A stretch of 64,000 bases of DNA from Deminuibacter sp966424055 (lineage in GTDB: Bacteria > Bacteroidota > Bacteroidia > Chitinophagales > Chitinophagaceae): NCBI GenBank assembly GCA_966424055.1, contig CBJLMB010000035.1:1-64000 (forward strand), given 5' to 3'. Shown here piece after piece: positions 1 through 8,947 of the stretch (position 1 is the stretch's first letter; each line of letters starts with the position of its first letter). The position numbers and the translations under genes were made by a program. The notes under the pieces were generated by a model that saw only the letters and a program-made list of their open reading frames with translations, had not been told where the DNA came from and did no database searches.

Positions 1-446
1 TGAATCGCGAGTGGTTTAAAGAAGGTATTTCCTGGGTAGTTATGTTGTGTAAAAATACACCGGTAACTGAAAATGAGTTACATGCAATCGCTAGTGGTGA
101 ATCGTGAATCGCGAGTGGTTTAAAGAAGGTATTTCCTGGGTAGTTATGTTGTGTAAAAAGACACCGGTAACTGAAAATGAACTACATACAACCGCGAGTG
201 GTGAATGGTGAATCGCCAGTGGTTTAAGAGGGGTTTCCTGGATAGTTGTGTTGTGTAAAAAGACACCGGTAACTGCAAATGAGTTACATGCAATCGCTAG
301 TGGTGAAACGTGAATCGCGAGTGGTTTAAAAAGGAGATTTCCTGGGTAGTTAGATTGTGTAAAAATACACCGGTAACGGAAAATGAGTTACACACAACCG
401 CTAGTGGTGAATCGTGAATCGCGAGTAGTATCAAGAAGACATTTCT
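1..446. repeat. Tandem repeat array, 104-bp unit, four copies plus a partial fifth
   Basis: Near-identical units begin at 1, 105, 209 and 311, and a decayed fifth begins at 415. Each starts with the word TGAATCGCGAGTGGTTTAAA, passes through a TTTCCTGGGTAGTT-type core and an ACACCGGTAACTGAAAATGA-type core, and ends in GCTAGTGGTGAATCG. Units differ by scattered substitutions and 1-2 bp indels, so the array is not freshly amplified. Open frames across it are short and show no protein-like pattern. The array may continue to the left of the window. Confidence 0.9.
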
Positions 447-828
447 TTCTCCACAAACCACTCGCGATTCACGGCGCCTTAGCGCCACTTGCCACTCGCG
501 TATACGGATAGTTGAATAGCCACTGTATTTTAAATATACCCGCCTGTGAAAATAAGACGTTCCTTTCTACATAAACAACTCGCGATTCACCGCGCGTTAG
601 CGCCACTTGCCACTCGCGTATACGGATAGTTGAATAGTCACTGCATTTTAAAACATACCCGCCTGTGAAAACAAGACGTTCCTTTCTACATAAACCACTC
701 GCGATTCACGGCGCCTTAGCGCCACTTACCACTCGCGTATACGATGCTTGAATAGTTACGATGTTTGAAAACATAAGCTGAAAACAAACTACAATCAACC
801 TTCCTCTCGACAAACCACTCGCGTATAC
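447..828. repeat. Second repeat family, about 119-bp unit, inverted relative to the first
   Basis: The word CTCGCGATTCAC recurs at 461, 579 and 698 (spacing 118-119 bp). It is the reverse complement of the GTGAATCGCGAG word of the preceding array. Each unit also carries a GCGCCTTAGCGCC-like mini-palindrome (GCGCGTTAGCGCC in the middle copy), a CCACTCGCGTATAC word and an A/T-rich spacer with CCCGCCTGTGAAAA. A last fragment (811-828) stops two bases short of the stop codon of the potassium channel gene. No coding potential seen. Confidence 0.85.
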
Positions 829-829
829 A

Positions 830-1795
830 TTAATCCGGCAATTCCACCCGGTCGTATTCATTCAGTTTATCCAGCTCCAGTATGGTGGTTTTCCCGTTCT
901 CCGATTCATGGTACATCTGCCGGAACCGGGCGCCATAAACAAATTCATTATAGGTATAAGAAGTACGTTGCAGCACATTGCTTGAAAACACTTCATCAAA
1001 ACCCTGAACAGTCACATAAATTTCCACATCCGACAACTCCATATCTTCCCGGCTGAATCCCAGTAAAGGGCTTTTATCATCGATGGGATGTACTACTGTC
1101 CAGCTCATCATCAGCATATCCACATGTTTCCGCTCCAGCTCAAGATCGTAGAACTTAAACACCTGCTGCCCATTCTCTGTAACGGTCAGACCCAGGTTCA
1201 CTTTGATATTGGCATTGCTGATATGATGGTTGTTTTTATAGGCCGCTACCCGGAACATCAATGCGGTACGGCCCTGAAAAGGACTGATCAGCGCGTTTTC
1301 ACTAAAGGCCAGGTAGGCCCGCGGTTTGGAGAAGCGGCCATAAATTAAACCGGTAGCGATGGCAAAAGACAAAAAGCCCGACATCGATTCGATGGAAGAA
1401 ACGATATTGGCCAGGTCGCCAACCGGGTTAACACGGCCATAACCAACAGTGGTGAATGTTTCTGTGCTGAAATAAAACATCTCTCTTATTTTACCCCAGG
1501 CAGTGCTTGCAATCATCCCCTGCAATTCGCCAGGGCCGATAAACAGGTATATCACCGTAAAAAATATATTGATCAGGAAATAAAAAGCCAGCATGATCAG
1601 TATAAATTTCCACCGGGGCACGGTGAGCATGTAATAAAAGATGCTGGTGCGCTTCCATAATGACAGGCCTTCTTTCTCCAGGTTAAAAGAGCCGTCTTTA
1701 TTGATAAACCGGCCGCCCACATTGGCTGCATTCACACCAAAACCCGTATCGGGATTGTGTTTTGAAAATGGATTGATGTTCTTAAAAAAAGGCAT
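830..1795 (-). CDS. Inward-rectifier (Kir-type) potassium channel
   Basis: A 321-residue protein with the two-helix pore layout of prokaryotic inward rectifiers (KirBac). A hydrophobic outer helix lies at about residues 62-86, a pore loop carries the canonical K+ filter TVGYG at 116-120, an inner helix lies at about 130-150, and the C-terminal half is a beta-rich cytoplasmic domain, as is usual for IRK channels. It should form a tetramer in the inner membrane and conduct K+ under control of the cytoplasmic domain. Length is normal for the family, and the ATG start is followed by a basic, Asn-rich N-terminus. It stands alone, with its 3' end against the repeat block and its 5' end divergent from the lactonase gene. 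Ligand and physiological role cannot be read from the sequence. Confidence 0.93.
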   Translation of the reverse strand: MPFFKNINPFSKHNPDTGFGVNAANVGGRFINKDGSFNLEKEGLSLWKRTSIFYYMLTVPRWKFILIMLAFYFLINIFFTVIYLFIGPGELQGMIASTAWGKIREMFYFSTETFTTVGYGRVNPVGDLANIVSSIESMSGFLSFAIATGLIYGRFSKPRAYLAFSENALISPFQGRTALMFRVAAYKNNHHISNANIKVNLGLTVTENGQQVFKFYDLELERKHVDMLMMSWTVVHPIDDKSPLLGFSREDMELSDVEIYVTVQGFDEVFSSNVLQRTSYTYNEFVYGARFRQMYHESENGKTTILELDKLNEYDRVELPD

Positions 1796-1945
1796 ATGAT
1801 GGATTACTATTACAAATATCCGATTTCAACAGCATAAAAAACAATGCACGCAACAACAGATGAAAAACCTGCATGGCAGGGCATTTTTACATCCCGTACA
1901 ATACATTTTATGTTTATTTTTAAGCTTCCGCTTTAATTGCAGCCC

Positions 1946-3061
1946 ATGTCGTATCTACGTTTTCTCTTTCTTTTGTTGCTTGCCGGTACGGTAAAAGCAC
2001 AGGACAGCCTGTATTACCTGTTTATTGGCACTTATACATCCGGTAAAAGTGAAGGCATTTATGTTTACCGTTTTAACAACCATACCGGCACAGCAGAAAG
2101 GGTGAGCAGCATAGCAGCTTTAAACCCCTCCTATCTCGCGCTTGCCGGTAAGGGCACTTATGTTTATGCTGTTAACCAGAATGGCGAAAACAATGCGGGA
2201 GAGCTCAGCGCTTTTTCTTTCGATAAAGCAAGCGGGCAATTACATTTCATCAATAAGCAGCCCACACATGGTGACCGCCCTTGTTATGTAAGCGTGGATG
2301 CAGCGCAGCAATGGGCCATTGTGGCCAATTATGCCAGCGGCAACCTGACCAGTTTTCCCATCCGCAGCAATGGGGCACTGGATACCGCCTCGCAGCTGAT
2401 CATTCACAATGGCAAAGGTTTCAACCTGAAAAGGCAGGAAAGGCCACATATACATACAGCTGTTTTTTCACCCGACGGGCATTACCTGCTCTCCACCGAC
2501 CTAGGTTTGGATGAGATCAATATACACCATTTTTCTCCTGGCAACAGGCAGCCGCTCATGGCCATTAATGCAGTAAAAACAACACCCGGCAGCGGCCCCA
2601 GGCATATGGCCTTTCATCCCAATAAAAAATGGCTGTATGTGATAGAAGAACTGTCTGGTTTTATTTCTGCATATGAATACAACAGCGGCGATCTTTTCCT
2701 GTTAGAACATATCGATGCTTACCCGCCGGGTTATACCGGGGAAAGAGGTGGGGCCGATATCCATATTTCGCCCGATGGCAAATTCCTGTATGCATCCAAC
2801 CGCTTTGAGGCCAATGACCTGGCCATATTTGCCATACAGCCCAGAAGCGGCCGGCTGAAGCTGGCAGGCCACCAGTCTGTACTGGGTAAAACACCACGCA
2901 ATTTCATGATCGACCCTACGGGCAATTATGTACTTGTGGCCAACCAGGACACTGATAATGTGGTTATATTCAAACGCGATACCCAAACAGGCCTGCTAAC
3001 GGCCGGGCAACAGCTGGATATACCCAACCCTGTTTGTCTTAAGATGACCCCTGTTCATTAA
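1946..3061 (+). CDS. Seven-bladed beta-propeller lactonase (6-phosphogluconolactonase/YbhE-like), exported
   Basis: The product (371 residues from the ATG at 1946; an in-frame TTG lies 9 bp upstream) begins with a hydrophobic signal peptide ending around VKAQ, followed by the family opening LFIGTYTSGKSEGIYVY. Repeated blade motifs such as PSYLAL, PCYVSVD, HMAFHPNKKWLYV, ISPDGKFLYASNR and FMIDPTGNYVLVANQ run to the C-terminus, typical of the YbhE/Pgl lactonase family. E. coli Pgl hydrolyses 6-phosphogluconolactone in the cytosol. The export signal here suggests a periplasmic sugar lactonase, so the exact substrate is open. The stop codon overlaps the stop of the convergent MFS gene by 3 bp, so the two share a transcription end. 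Confidence 0.88.
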   Translation: MSYLRFLFLLLLAGTVKAQDSLYYLFIGTYTSGKSEGIYVYRFNNHTGTAERVSSIAALNPSYLALAGKGTYVYAVNQNGENNAGELSAFSFDKASGQLHFINKQPTHGDRPCYVSVDAAQQWAIVANYASGNLTSFPIRSNGALDTASQLIIHNGKGFNLKRQERPHIHTAVFSPDGHYLLSTDLGLDEINIHHFSPGNRQPLMAINAVKTTPGSGPRHMAFHPNKKWLYVIEELSGFISAYEYNSGDLFLLEHIDAYPPGYTGERGGADIHISPDGKFLYASNRFEANDLAIFAIQPRSGRLKLAGHQSVLGKTPRNFMIDPTGNYVLVANQDTDNVVIFKRDTQTGLLTAGQQLDIPNPVCLKMTPVH

Positions 3062-4281
3062 ATAGCCGTTGCAGGTTTACTGCCTTTTTTTTCGAGCAGC
3101 CACATACCCACAAACAGGCAGGCACAGATAGAACTGATCAACCACCAGAGATTGCGGAACCCTGCATGAGTGGCCACCTGCGAACCAACAGCCGGTGCAA
3201 TGATCTGTGCAGAAGACCAGGACATGGTATACAAAGCCGCATAGCTGCCCCTGTTATGCGCCCGGGTACGCATGATCCAATAACTGTTCATAAATGGCAG
3301 GCAAAGAATTTCACCCAGGGTGATCATAGCAGTTGTACCCAGCACCGTGGCAAAATGATGCGGAAGGGCGTTCAGCAAAATATAGGCTGTACCTATCAAC
3401 ACAATGCCTATCCTTATGAAATACAAATGCGGTTTCCTGCCTTCGAGGTAATAAACAAGGATCATTTCCACTGTTGCGATGATCAGCCCGTTTTCTGCCA
3501 TCAGCATACCGATCTGTTGTTCAGTGATCTTCCATTCGGTTTTTAAAAACACCGGCTGCATCCCGAACAGCTGCAGAAAACAGGTAGCAAATATGGTCAT
3601 CAGTATGATGAATGCCAGGTAAGTACCATCCCTGTAAGGAGAATACCCGCGGTTTTGCTGTATATCGGCTTTGGTTTGCCTGGTATGCGGTACGCGCGGC
3701 AGCAAACGCAGCAACAAACAGGCGGCCAGTATATTGGTAGCACCATCTACCCAGAACAACAGGTGATAATTATGGCCGGCCAGAAATCCGCCCAATGCAC
3801 CGCCCAATGACCAGCCCAGGTTCACTGCAAAGCGGTTAAGCGAATACGACCGGGTTCTGTTTTCAGGTGTGCTATAGTACGCCACCGCAGTAGAGTTGGC
3901 AGGACGGAACGATTCATTGCACATACTCAATATAAATGCCCCCACGCACAGTGAAGGGAATGTGTGCAAAAAACCAAATCCCATAAACAATAAGCCCCCT
4001 AAAAATAAAGCACCGATCTGCACAGGGTAGAAACCGGTTATATCCGTAATACGGCCACCCAGCAATGCGCCAATAATAGATCCTGTACCAAACAACGCCA
4101 TAATAATGCCGGCCTGTGTTAATGAAAAATGCAATCGCTGTGTAGCATAGATGGTCATAAAAGGAACGACCATGGTACCGCTGCGGTTAATCAGCATTAC
4201 CAGTGCCAGGTACCAGGTGGAAGAAGACAATCCACTAAACGCTTTTTTATACAAATGATATGGTGCAGCTAATATCAACAT
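3058..4281 (-). CDS. MFS transporter (probable efflux, 12 TM)
   Basis: A 407-residue integral membrane protein with about twelve hydrophobic segments, two six-helix halves and a central loop at about residues 190-215. The loop between helices 2 and 3 has the MFS motif-A shape (GGRITDITGFYP). The family exports small molecules by proton antiport, but the sequence does not reveal the substrate. The ATG start follows an A/T-rich leader. The gene converges on the lactonase gene with overlapping stop codons and has no obvious partner, and no adjacent regulator gives a clue to induction. Confidence 0.88.
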   Translation of the reverse strand: MLILAAPYHLYKKAFSGLSSSTWYLALVMLINRSGTMVVPFMTIYATQRLHFSLTQAGIIMALFGTGSIIGALLGGRITDITGFYPVQIGALFLGGLLFMGFGFLHTFPSLCVGAFILSMCNESFRPANSTAVAYYSTPENRTRSYSLNRFAVNLGWSLGGALGGFLAGHNYHLLFWVDGATNILAACLLLRLLPRVPHTRQTKADIQQNRGYSPYRDGTYLAFIILMTIFATCFLQLFGMQPVFLKTEWKITEQQIGMLMAENGLIIATVEMILVYYLEGRKPHLYFIRIGIVLIGTAYILLNALPHHFATVLGTTAMITLGEILCLPFMNSYWIMRTRAHNRGSYAALYTMSWSSAQIIAPAVGSQVATHAGFRNLWWLISSICACLFVGMWLLEKKGSKPATAI

Positions 4282-4507
4282 CTGATCAGGTACCGGAATA
4301 CAGCTTTTTCGTATGCAGGAAGCCGGGCTAAGTTGCCGCTATTGCCTGCAGCTGTTTTGGTTTCCGGGAGGTTTTAAATGGCAACTTAATTGGAAATATT
4401 GATTCAAATTAGTTTTTTCACAAATATTCTATGTACGGCAGCTGAGCTGTTTCACCTGTTACATAAGTGGTCGAACGGCATATGCAGCACTGCGCTGTTT
4501 AAAAGCT

Positions 4508-4515
4508 TATTTTTG
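4508..4515 (+). promoter_or_regulatory. Putative Bacteroidota -7 promoter element of the FKBP gene
   Basis: TATTTTTG matches the TAnnTTTG consensus of the primary Bacteroidota sigma factor and lies 13 bp upstream of the ATG. No convincing TTTG -33 element is visible at the usual distance, so this rests on one element and its position. Confidence 0.4.
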
Positions 4516-4528
4516 CCTAAAAAGTTAT

Positions 4529-4963
4529 ATGGGTATTGCAGACAAGCTATTTCAAGTTAAGTCAGAAAAAGCAGCGGCCAATTTAAAAGCAGGAGAAGCA
4601 TTCCTGGCAACCAATAAAGAAAGAACAGGTGTTATCAGTTTACCAAGCGGTCTACAATACGAAATACTCACTGAAGGGGTAGGCAGTAAACCACAGGCAC
4701 ATCAAACCGTTACCTGTCATTATCATGGCACACTGATCGATGGTACTGTATTCGACAGTTCAGTACAGCGCGGCACACCAGCCAGTTTTCCACTGAACCG
4801 GGTGATCAAAGGCTGGACAGAAGGATTGCAGCTGATGACAGTGGGTAGCAAATGGCGTTTTTTTATTCCGCCACACTTGGGTTATGGCGACAGGCAGGTG
4901 AGTGCAACAATAGGCCCCAATAGCACATTGATCTTTGAAGTAGAGCTGCTGGGTATCAGTTAA
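4529..4963 (+). CDS. FKBP-type peptidyl-prolyl cis-trans isomerase, cytoplasmic
   Basis: A 144-residue protein with an N-terminal helical lead (about residues 1-40) followed by a complete FKBP_C domain. Recognisable motifs are VTCHYHGTLIDGTVFDSS, the segment with VIKGWTEGLQLM, the aromatic strand SKWRFFIPPHLGYG, and the closing TLIFEVELL. It catalyses cis-trans isomerisation of X-Pro bonds and helps folding. There is no signal peptide, so it should act in the cytosol, unlike the many exported FKBPs of this phylum. It is monocistronic: a -7 like box precedes it and a strong hairpin terminator follows. Confidence 0.94.
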   Translation: MGIADKLFQVKSEKAAANLKAGEAFLATNKERTGVISLPSGLQYEILTEGVGSKPQAHQTVTCHYHGTLIDGTVFDSSVQRGTPASFPLNRVIKGWTEGLQLMTVGSKWRFFIPPHLGYGDRQVSATIGPNSTLIFEVELLGIS

Positions 4964-4985
4964 ACAATTCATGTATCCTTTTTCC

Positions 4986-5018
4986 GTAGGCAGCAGGAAG
5001 ACTGCTGCCTACTTTTTT
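4986..5018 (+). terminator. Rho-independent terminator of the FKBP gene
   Basis: A perfect 10-bp stem, GTAGGCAGCA (4986-4995) with TGCTGCCTAC (5003-5012), has a 7-nt loop and is followed by six T residues. It lies 23 bp past the stop codon. Confidence 0.9.
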
Positions 5019-5038
5019 AAGGGATGGGTACGGGCAGT

Positions 5039-5566
5039 TTATTCTTTGCCCTTCTCCCCTTCAAAGCAATCTGTTTTGTGCTTGAACAACACATTGAACG
5101 TAGTAAGTGAACCATAAATACGGGTGATATACTGTTGCAGGTTAATTTTATCTTCATCTGTCAGCTTATCATGCGCATTGATACGCTGCTCCATCACACG
5201 AAGCCGGTCGCGCAGCATCACAATCTTATGAAAGAACACCTCAATGGGTATTTCCTTTTCTTTCAGTGTATCATCACCCGGCCGCAGTATCATCAGGCCG
5301 TTTTTCCATTTTTCACCAAGCGGAACGATTTCTGTGATATCACTCCATTCACGCAGTATTTTAATCAATGCATCTTCTGCTTCGCTGAAGCTTACATTGT
5401 ATTCCGGTTCTATACGCTCGATCACTTCCAGGTTTTCCTCTTTCGATACAGCGCGTATTCCCTGATCGATAAAAGCGATATCATAATTCCTTTTATTCAG
5501 GCAGATCACCACTCCTTTTCCAAAAGAAGGATGCTGCACACGTGAGCCGATACCCAGTAATTCCAT
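5039..5566 (-). CDS. Conserved protein with tudor/UvrD-C-like N-terminal barrel
   Basis: A 175-residue cytoplasmic protein. The first 50 residues (IGSRVQHPSFGKGVVI..., then a region of short beta strands) match the small SH3/tudor-like barrel found at the C-terminus of PcrA/UvrD helicases and in CarD-like proteins, which usually mediates protein or RNA polymerase contacts. Residues 60-165 are charged and helical, with no catalytic motif that I recognise. Similar stand-alone proteins are widespread in Bacteroidota (recollection, not checked). It lies 46 bp downstream of the ABC-F gene on the same strand and is probably cotranscribed with it, which fits a role around translation or nucleic acids. 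Function unassigned. Confidence 0.75.
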   Translation of the reverse strand: MELLGIGSRVQHPSFGKGVVICLNKRNYDIAFIDQGIRAVSKEENLEVIERIEPEYNVSFSEAEDALIKILREWSDITEIVPLGEKWKNGLMILRPGDDTLKEKEIPIEVFFHKIVMLRDRLRVMEQRINAHDKLTDEDKINLQQYITRIYGSLTTFNVLFKHKTDCFEGEKGKE

Positions 5567-5612
5567 ATAAGCAGTATTTTAAAGTATTAATGCCGGCAAT
5601 GGTGTTTCACAC

Positions 5613-7496
5613 CTATTGCAGTTCGCTCAGCTCCAGCCAGCGCATTTCTTTCCATTCCAGTTCCTGGGTAATTTCCCCGATCCTTTTGGTGATCAGTGTA
5701 AGCTGGTCGTAGGGCAATGTGGTATTGCTCAATTGTTCTTCCAGCTGCCTGCGTTCGGTTTCCAGGCCCGGTATCTCTTTTTCCAGCTGCTCGAATTCGC
5801 GTTTTTCTTTGTAAGATAATTTTCTTTTCGGCTCACTGGTTGCCGCAACAGCTGCCGCCACGGTTTCCTCTGCCGGTTTGCGTACCGGCGCTTCGGCTGT
5901 TTGTTTTTCCTTCAGCCACAGGCGGTATTGGGAATAATTGCCGGGAAAATCACGCACTTCACCATCGCCTTCAAAAACAAACAGATGATCAACCAGCCTG
6001 TCCATAAAATACCGGTCATGTGATACAATAAGCACACAGCCCTGGTATTCGCTGAGAAAATTTTCCAGCACCGCCAGTGTAGGCAGGTCAAGATCATTCG
6101 TAGGCTCGTCCAGTATCAGGAAATTGGGATTACGGAACAGGATGGTAAGCAGCTGCAGGCGTTTTTTTTCGCCGCCACTCAGTGAAGTAAGATAAGTGTA
6201 TTGCTTATCGGGTGGAAAAAGGAACAGTTCCAGGAACTGCGCTGCGCTCAGGCTGCCGCCTTTGGCCAGGGGAAAACTTTCAGCAAAGGTTTTTACATAC
6301 TCAATCACCCGCATATTGTCTTTAATCTCGAGACCCTGTTGTGAAAAATTGCCGAACACCACTGTATCGCCGATATTGATCTTACCACTGTCTGCGGGTT
6401 CCAGCTGTTGCAGCACATTGAGAAAAGTAGATTTACCAACCCCATTCTTGCCGATAACCCCTATCCTTTCCCCCTTACTGAATGTATAGTCAAAGCCTTT
6501 CAGCAATTGCTTATCGCCATAGCTTTTGTACACCTTTTTCATCTCGATGATCTTACCGCCCAGGCGGCTCATTTTCACCTGCAGCTGCAGTTGCGCATCC
6601 TCAATACGTTGTTTGGCGCGGGCTTCCACTTCATAAAAATTATCCTGGCGGCTTTTGCTTTTGGTGGTGCGTGCCTTGGGTTGCTTGCGCATCCATTCCA
6701 GCTCCTTGCGGTATTCATTCCGGGCCTTATCAATACTGGCCTGTTCGCTTTCCAGCCGCGCAGCTTTCTTTTCCATGTAATTTTCATAGTCACCGCGGTA
6801 CACATACATATTTTCCCTTTCCAGCTCCCATATTTCTTCGCAAACAGCGTCCAGGAAATAGCGGTCGTGCGTTACCAGCAGCAGCGTTACATTTTCCTGG
6901 TTGAGATAATGCTCCAGCCATTCGATCATTTCCACGTCGAGGTGGTTGGTAGGCTCGTCCATCATCAGCAGTGTATGCTTATGATCAAAGCCGATATCGA
7001 TCAGTGTTTTAGCCAGGGCTACCCTTTTACGCTGGCCACCGCTTAACTGGCTTACAGCAGTGCCGAGGTGATGGATATTGAGCCGGCCCAGTATCTGTTT
7101 CACCTTAGCCTCAAAATCCCAGGCACCGGCCTCATCCATATGGGTGATGGCATCTGCAAGTGCATGGCCATCGCCGCTTTCCGTAGCTGATTCATATTGC
7201 TTGATCACCTGCATAATGGGATGCGCCAGGTGAAAAATATTTTCCAGTACCGACCGGTTTTCTTCAAACTGCGGGTCCTGTTCAAACAGGGCTACCGTAA
7301 CATCCTTATTGATCCAGAGCTTGCCTTCATCTGCCGTTTCCCTGCCTGTGAGTATACGCAGCAATGTGCTTTTACCCACACCATTGCGGGCGATCAGTGC
7401 AATTTTATCTCCCTCATTGATGTGAAAAGAAATATTCCTGAACAGGGGCGATACGCCGAAACTCTTGGTTAATCCTTCTGCTGAAACATAATGCAT
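5613..7496 (-). CDS. ABC-F family ATPase (Uup/EttA type)
   Basis: A soluble tandem ABC protein without membrane segments. First cassette: Walker A ARNGVGKST (about 36-44), signature LSGGQRKR, Walker B LLMMDEPTNHLD. Second cassette: Walker A GKNGVGKST, signature LSGGEKKR, Walker B FLILDEPTNDLD. A charged linker joins them, and the C-terminal 90 residues (KRKLSYKEKREFEQLEKE...) form the coiled coil typical of Uup. ABC-F proteins bind the ribosomal E site and modulate elongation or rescue stalled ribosomes, and some Uup members bind branched DNA. The ATG at 7496 is preferred over a GTG six codons upstream because MHYVSAEGL opens the first conserved strand. The length of 627 residues is normal. 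Confidence 0.93.
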   Translation of the reverse strand: MHYVSAEGLTKSFGVSPLFRNISFHINEGDKIALIARNGVGKSTLLRILTGRETADEGKLWINKDVTVALFEQDPQFEENRSVLENIFHLAHPIMQVIKQYESATESGDGHALADAITHMDEAGAWDFEAKVKQILGRLNIHHLGTAVSQLSGGQRKRVALAKTLIDIGFDHKHTLLMMDEPTNHLDVEMIEWLEHYLNQENVTLLLVTHDRYFLDAVCEEIWELERENMYVYRGDYENYMEKKAARLESEQASIDKARNEYRKELEWMRKQPKARTTKSKSRQDNFYEVEARAKQRIEDAQLQLQVKMSRLGGKIIEMKKVYKSYGDKQLLKGFDYTFSKGERIGVIGKNGVGKSTFLNVLQQLEPADSGKINIGDTVVFGNFSQQGLEIKDNMRVIEYVKTFAESFPLAKGGSLSAAQFLELFLFPPDKQYTYLTSLSGGEKKRLQLLTILFRNPNFLILDEPTNDLDLPTLAVLENFLSEYQGCVLIVSHDRYFMDRLVDHLFVFEGDGEVRDFPGNYSQYRLWLKEKQTAEAPVRKPAEETVAAAVAATSEPKRKLSYKEKREFEQLEKEIPGLETERRQLEEQLSNTTLPYDQLTLITKRIGEITQELEWKEMRWLELSELQ

Positions 7497-7559
7497 GCCG
7501 CAAAGATAGCACACTTACCAATGGCGGGATCATTAATGTGCTTTGCAACAGAGCAGGTG

Positions 7560-8000
7560 TTATGCCTGTACCGGCACTTTCACAGCCTGCCTTGCCAGCA
7601 GCTTCCACTGCCCGTGCTGTTTTACCCAAACCAGCAGTATGTCAAGTTTTACTGTGCCTGGTTTACCACTGTCATTGGTTTGTGCGGAGAGGGTATGCCT
7701 GACAATAGCTGTATTGCCCACCACCTTAACAGATTGGTTGGTGAGGTCGATGCGCACAAAATCCGATTCACCGCTTACCAGTGCAGCTATAAAAGCTGTC
7801 TGATCCTGCACTTTCCCGCTGGAATGGCCATAACTCAGCTCCGGTACTGTAATACCGGCCAGTGTGGTTTTATCTGCATCAACCATTGCCTTACGCAGGG
7901 TTTCCACTGCAGCAGCCACCTCTTTTTCGTCTTTTGTTTGTGCCATGACAGCAGTTGCCAGTGATAAGCAGAATATACCGGAAAGCAATACCTTTTTCAT
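7560..8000 (-). CDS. Exported NTF2-like (DUF4440/SnoaL-type) protein
   Basis: A 146-residue protein with a clear signal peptide (basic start, hydrophobic core, cleavage near VMAQ). The mature part has the cone-shaped NTF2-like fold pattern: a long helix with EVAAAVETLRKAMVDADKTTLAGI, then LSYGHSSGKVQDQTAFIAAL and beta strands including AIVRHTLSAQ and LLVWVKQHGQWKLLARQAVKV. DUF4440 proteins of this shape are periplasmic and either bind small ligands or act as isomerase-like enzymes. No catalytic set can be assigned here. The gene stands between the ABC-F and SAM hydrolase genes on the same strand. Confidence 0.85.
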   Translation of the reverse strand: MKKVLLSGIFCLSLATAVMAQTKDEKEVAAAVETLRKAMVDADKTTLAGITVPELSYGHSSGKVQDQTAFIAALVSGESDFVRIDLTNQSVKVVGNTAIVRHTLSAQTNDSGKPGTVKLDILLVWVKQHGQWKLLARQAVKVPVQA

Positions 8001-8092
8001 ATTTCAGCGTTTAATTGGTTAATCGGGCAATGAAAATAGAGAAAAAAAAGAAACCGGCAGGAAGCAGTGGTGCATTTACAGCAGCCTTATAA

Positions 8093-8920
8093 TTATTCAA
8101 AAAATATGCGCACTGTCTGGTAAAACCATTTGTTTTGCATGGGTGCATTTTGCTGGTGCATGGTTTCTGAATACCCCTGTAAACCAAACAGCCCGGCCAT
8201 ATTGCCTTTATTGATCGCGATCTCGAGGTAGTCGGCAGAATTAAACCAGGCCAGCTTTTCGCCCGGTGAAGCATCGGCATAATTGCTGCTTAGTGTGTCA
8301 ATGATTTCATTGCGGGTGAAAACGATCTTGAATTTGCGGCCACGCCGCTGCTCTTCAAATTCGGCGCGGGTGATATTAACGACAACGTTTTCAAAATTAT
8401 CAATGAAAATGATCTGTCCCTCCATCCAGTCGGGACCGATGGTAGAGCGCAGCGGGTATTTTTCTTCAATATTATCAATAACAGTGCCCACCTCCTCCAG
8501 TGCTGCCCCGCGGCCCAGCCGGTGCAGTGCTGCTGCCAGCGGACGGGTACAATGCAATACACCCAGGTTACCCTGGGCCGGTATAGGCACAGCCACCAGT
8601 TGTGCAGGCTTATGACCGGTGATCATGGTAAGCACGCCATTGTCGGGACAGGCGATCCACTGGTCGTTGTGCGCAGCAATCAGCATATGAAGGGGCATAG
8701 ATTCAAACAGGTTCACCAGTACCAGATGGGTACTGCCTGCAGGAAAATGCTTAAAGGCATTGCCGCATACATAAGCAGCCTGCAGGTAATTGAAGGGAGA
8801 TAAAGTATGGGAGATATCTGCAATATTCCATAAAGGATCAACTGATAACAGTTGTCCCTTTATGGCGCCTACTATATAATCATTCTGGCCAATATCTGTT
8901 GTAAGAGTTAGTACAGGCAT
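8093..8920 (-). CDS. S-adenosyl-L-methionine hydrolase, adenosine-forming (DUF62)
   Basis: A 275-residue protein of the SAM hydroxide adenosyltransferase family (PF01887). Visible family motifs are the opening LTLTTDIGQNDYIVGAIKG with the catalytic-loop Asp, the ISHTLSPFN segment, VLVNLFES, DQWIACPDNGVLT, and a C-terminal beta-barrel segment with IIFIDNFENVVVNITR. Known members cleave SAM with water or hydroxide to adenosine and methionine; related chlorinases and fluorinases use halide. Nothing here points to halide chemistry, so hydrolysis is the likely reaction. It lies 27 bp downstream of the SDR gene and is probably cotranscribed with it. Confidence 0.9.
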   Translation of the reverse strand: MPVLTLTTDIGQNDYIVGAIKGQLLSVDPLWNIADISHTLSPFNYLQAAYVCGNAFKHFPAGSTHLVLVNLFESMPLHMLIAAHNDQWIACPDNGVLTMITGHKPAQLVAVPIPAQGNLGVLHCTRPLAAALHRLGRGAALEEVGTVIDNIEEKYPLRSTIGPDWMEGQIIFIDNFENVVVNITRAEFEEQRRGRKFKIVFTRNEIIDTLSSNYADASPGEKLAWFNSADYLEIAINKGNMAGLFGLQGYSETMHQQNAPMQNKWFYQTVRIFFE

Positions 8921-8947
8921 CTATAAAAACGAGCAAAGATGGTATAT

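Noticed and set aside
1..828. CRISPR array
   Set aside because: Unit lengths of 104 and 119 bp, spacers that are themselves repeated, no cas genes.
6408..7046. 212-codon open frame antisense to the ABC-F gene
   Set aside because: Shadow of the real gene; low-complexity hydrophobic translation, no homologous pattern.
8093..8920. Fluorinase or chlorinase
   Set aside because: Halogenating members are rare; the motifs seen are shared by plain SAM hydrolases and no halogen-metabolism genes are adjacent.
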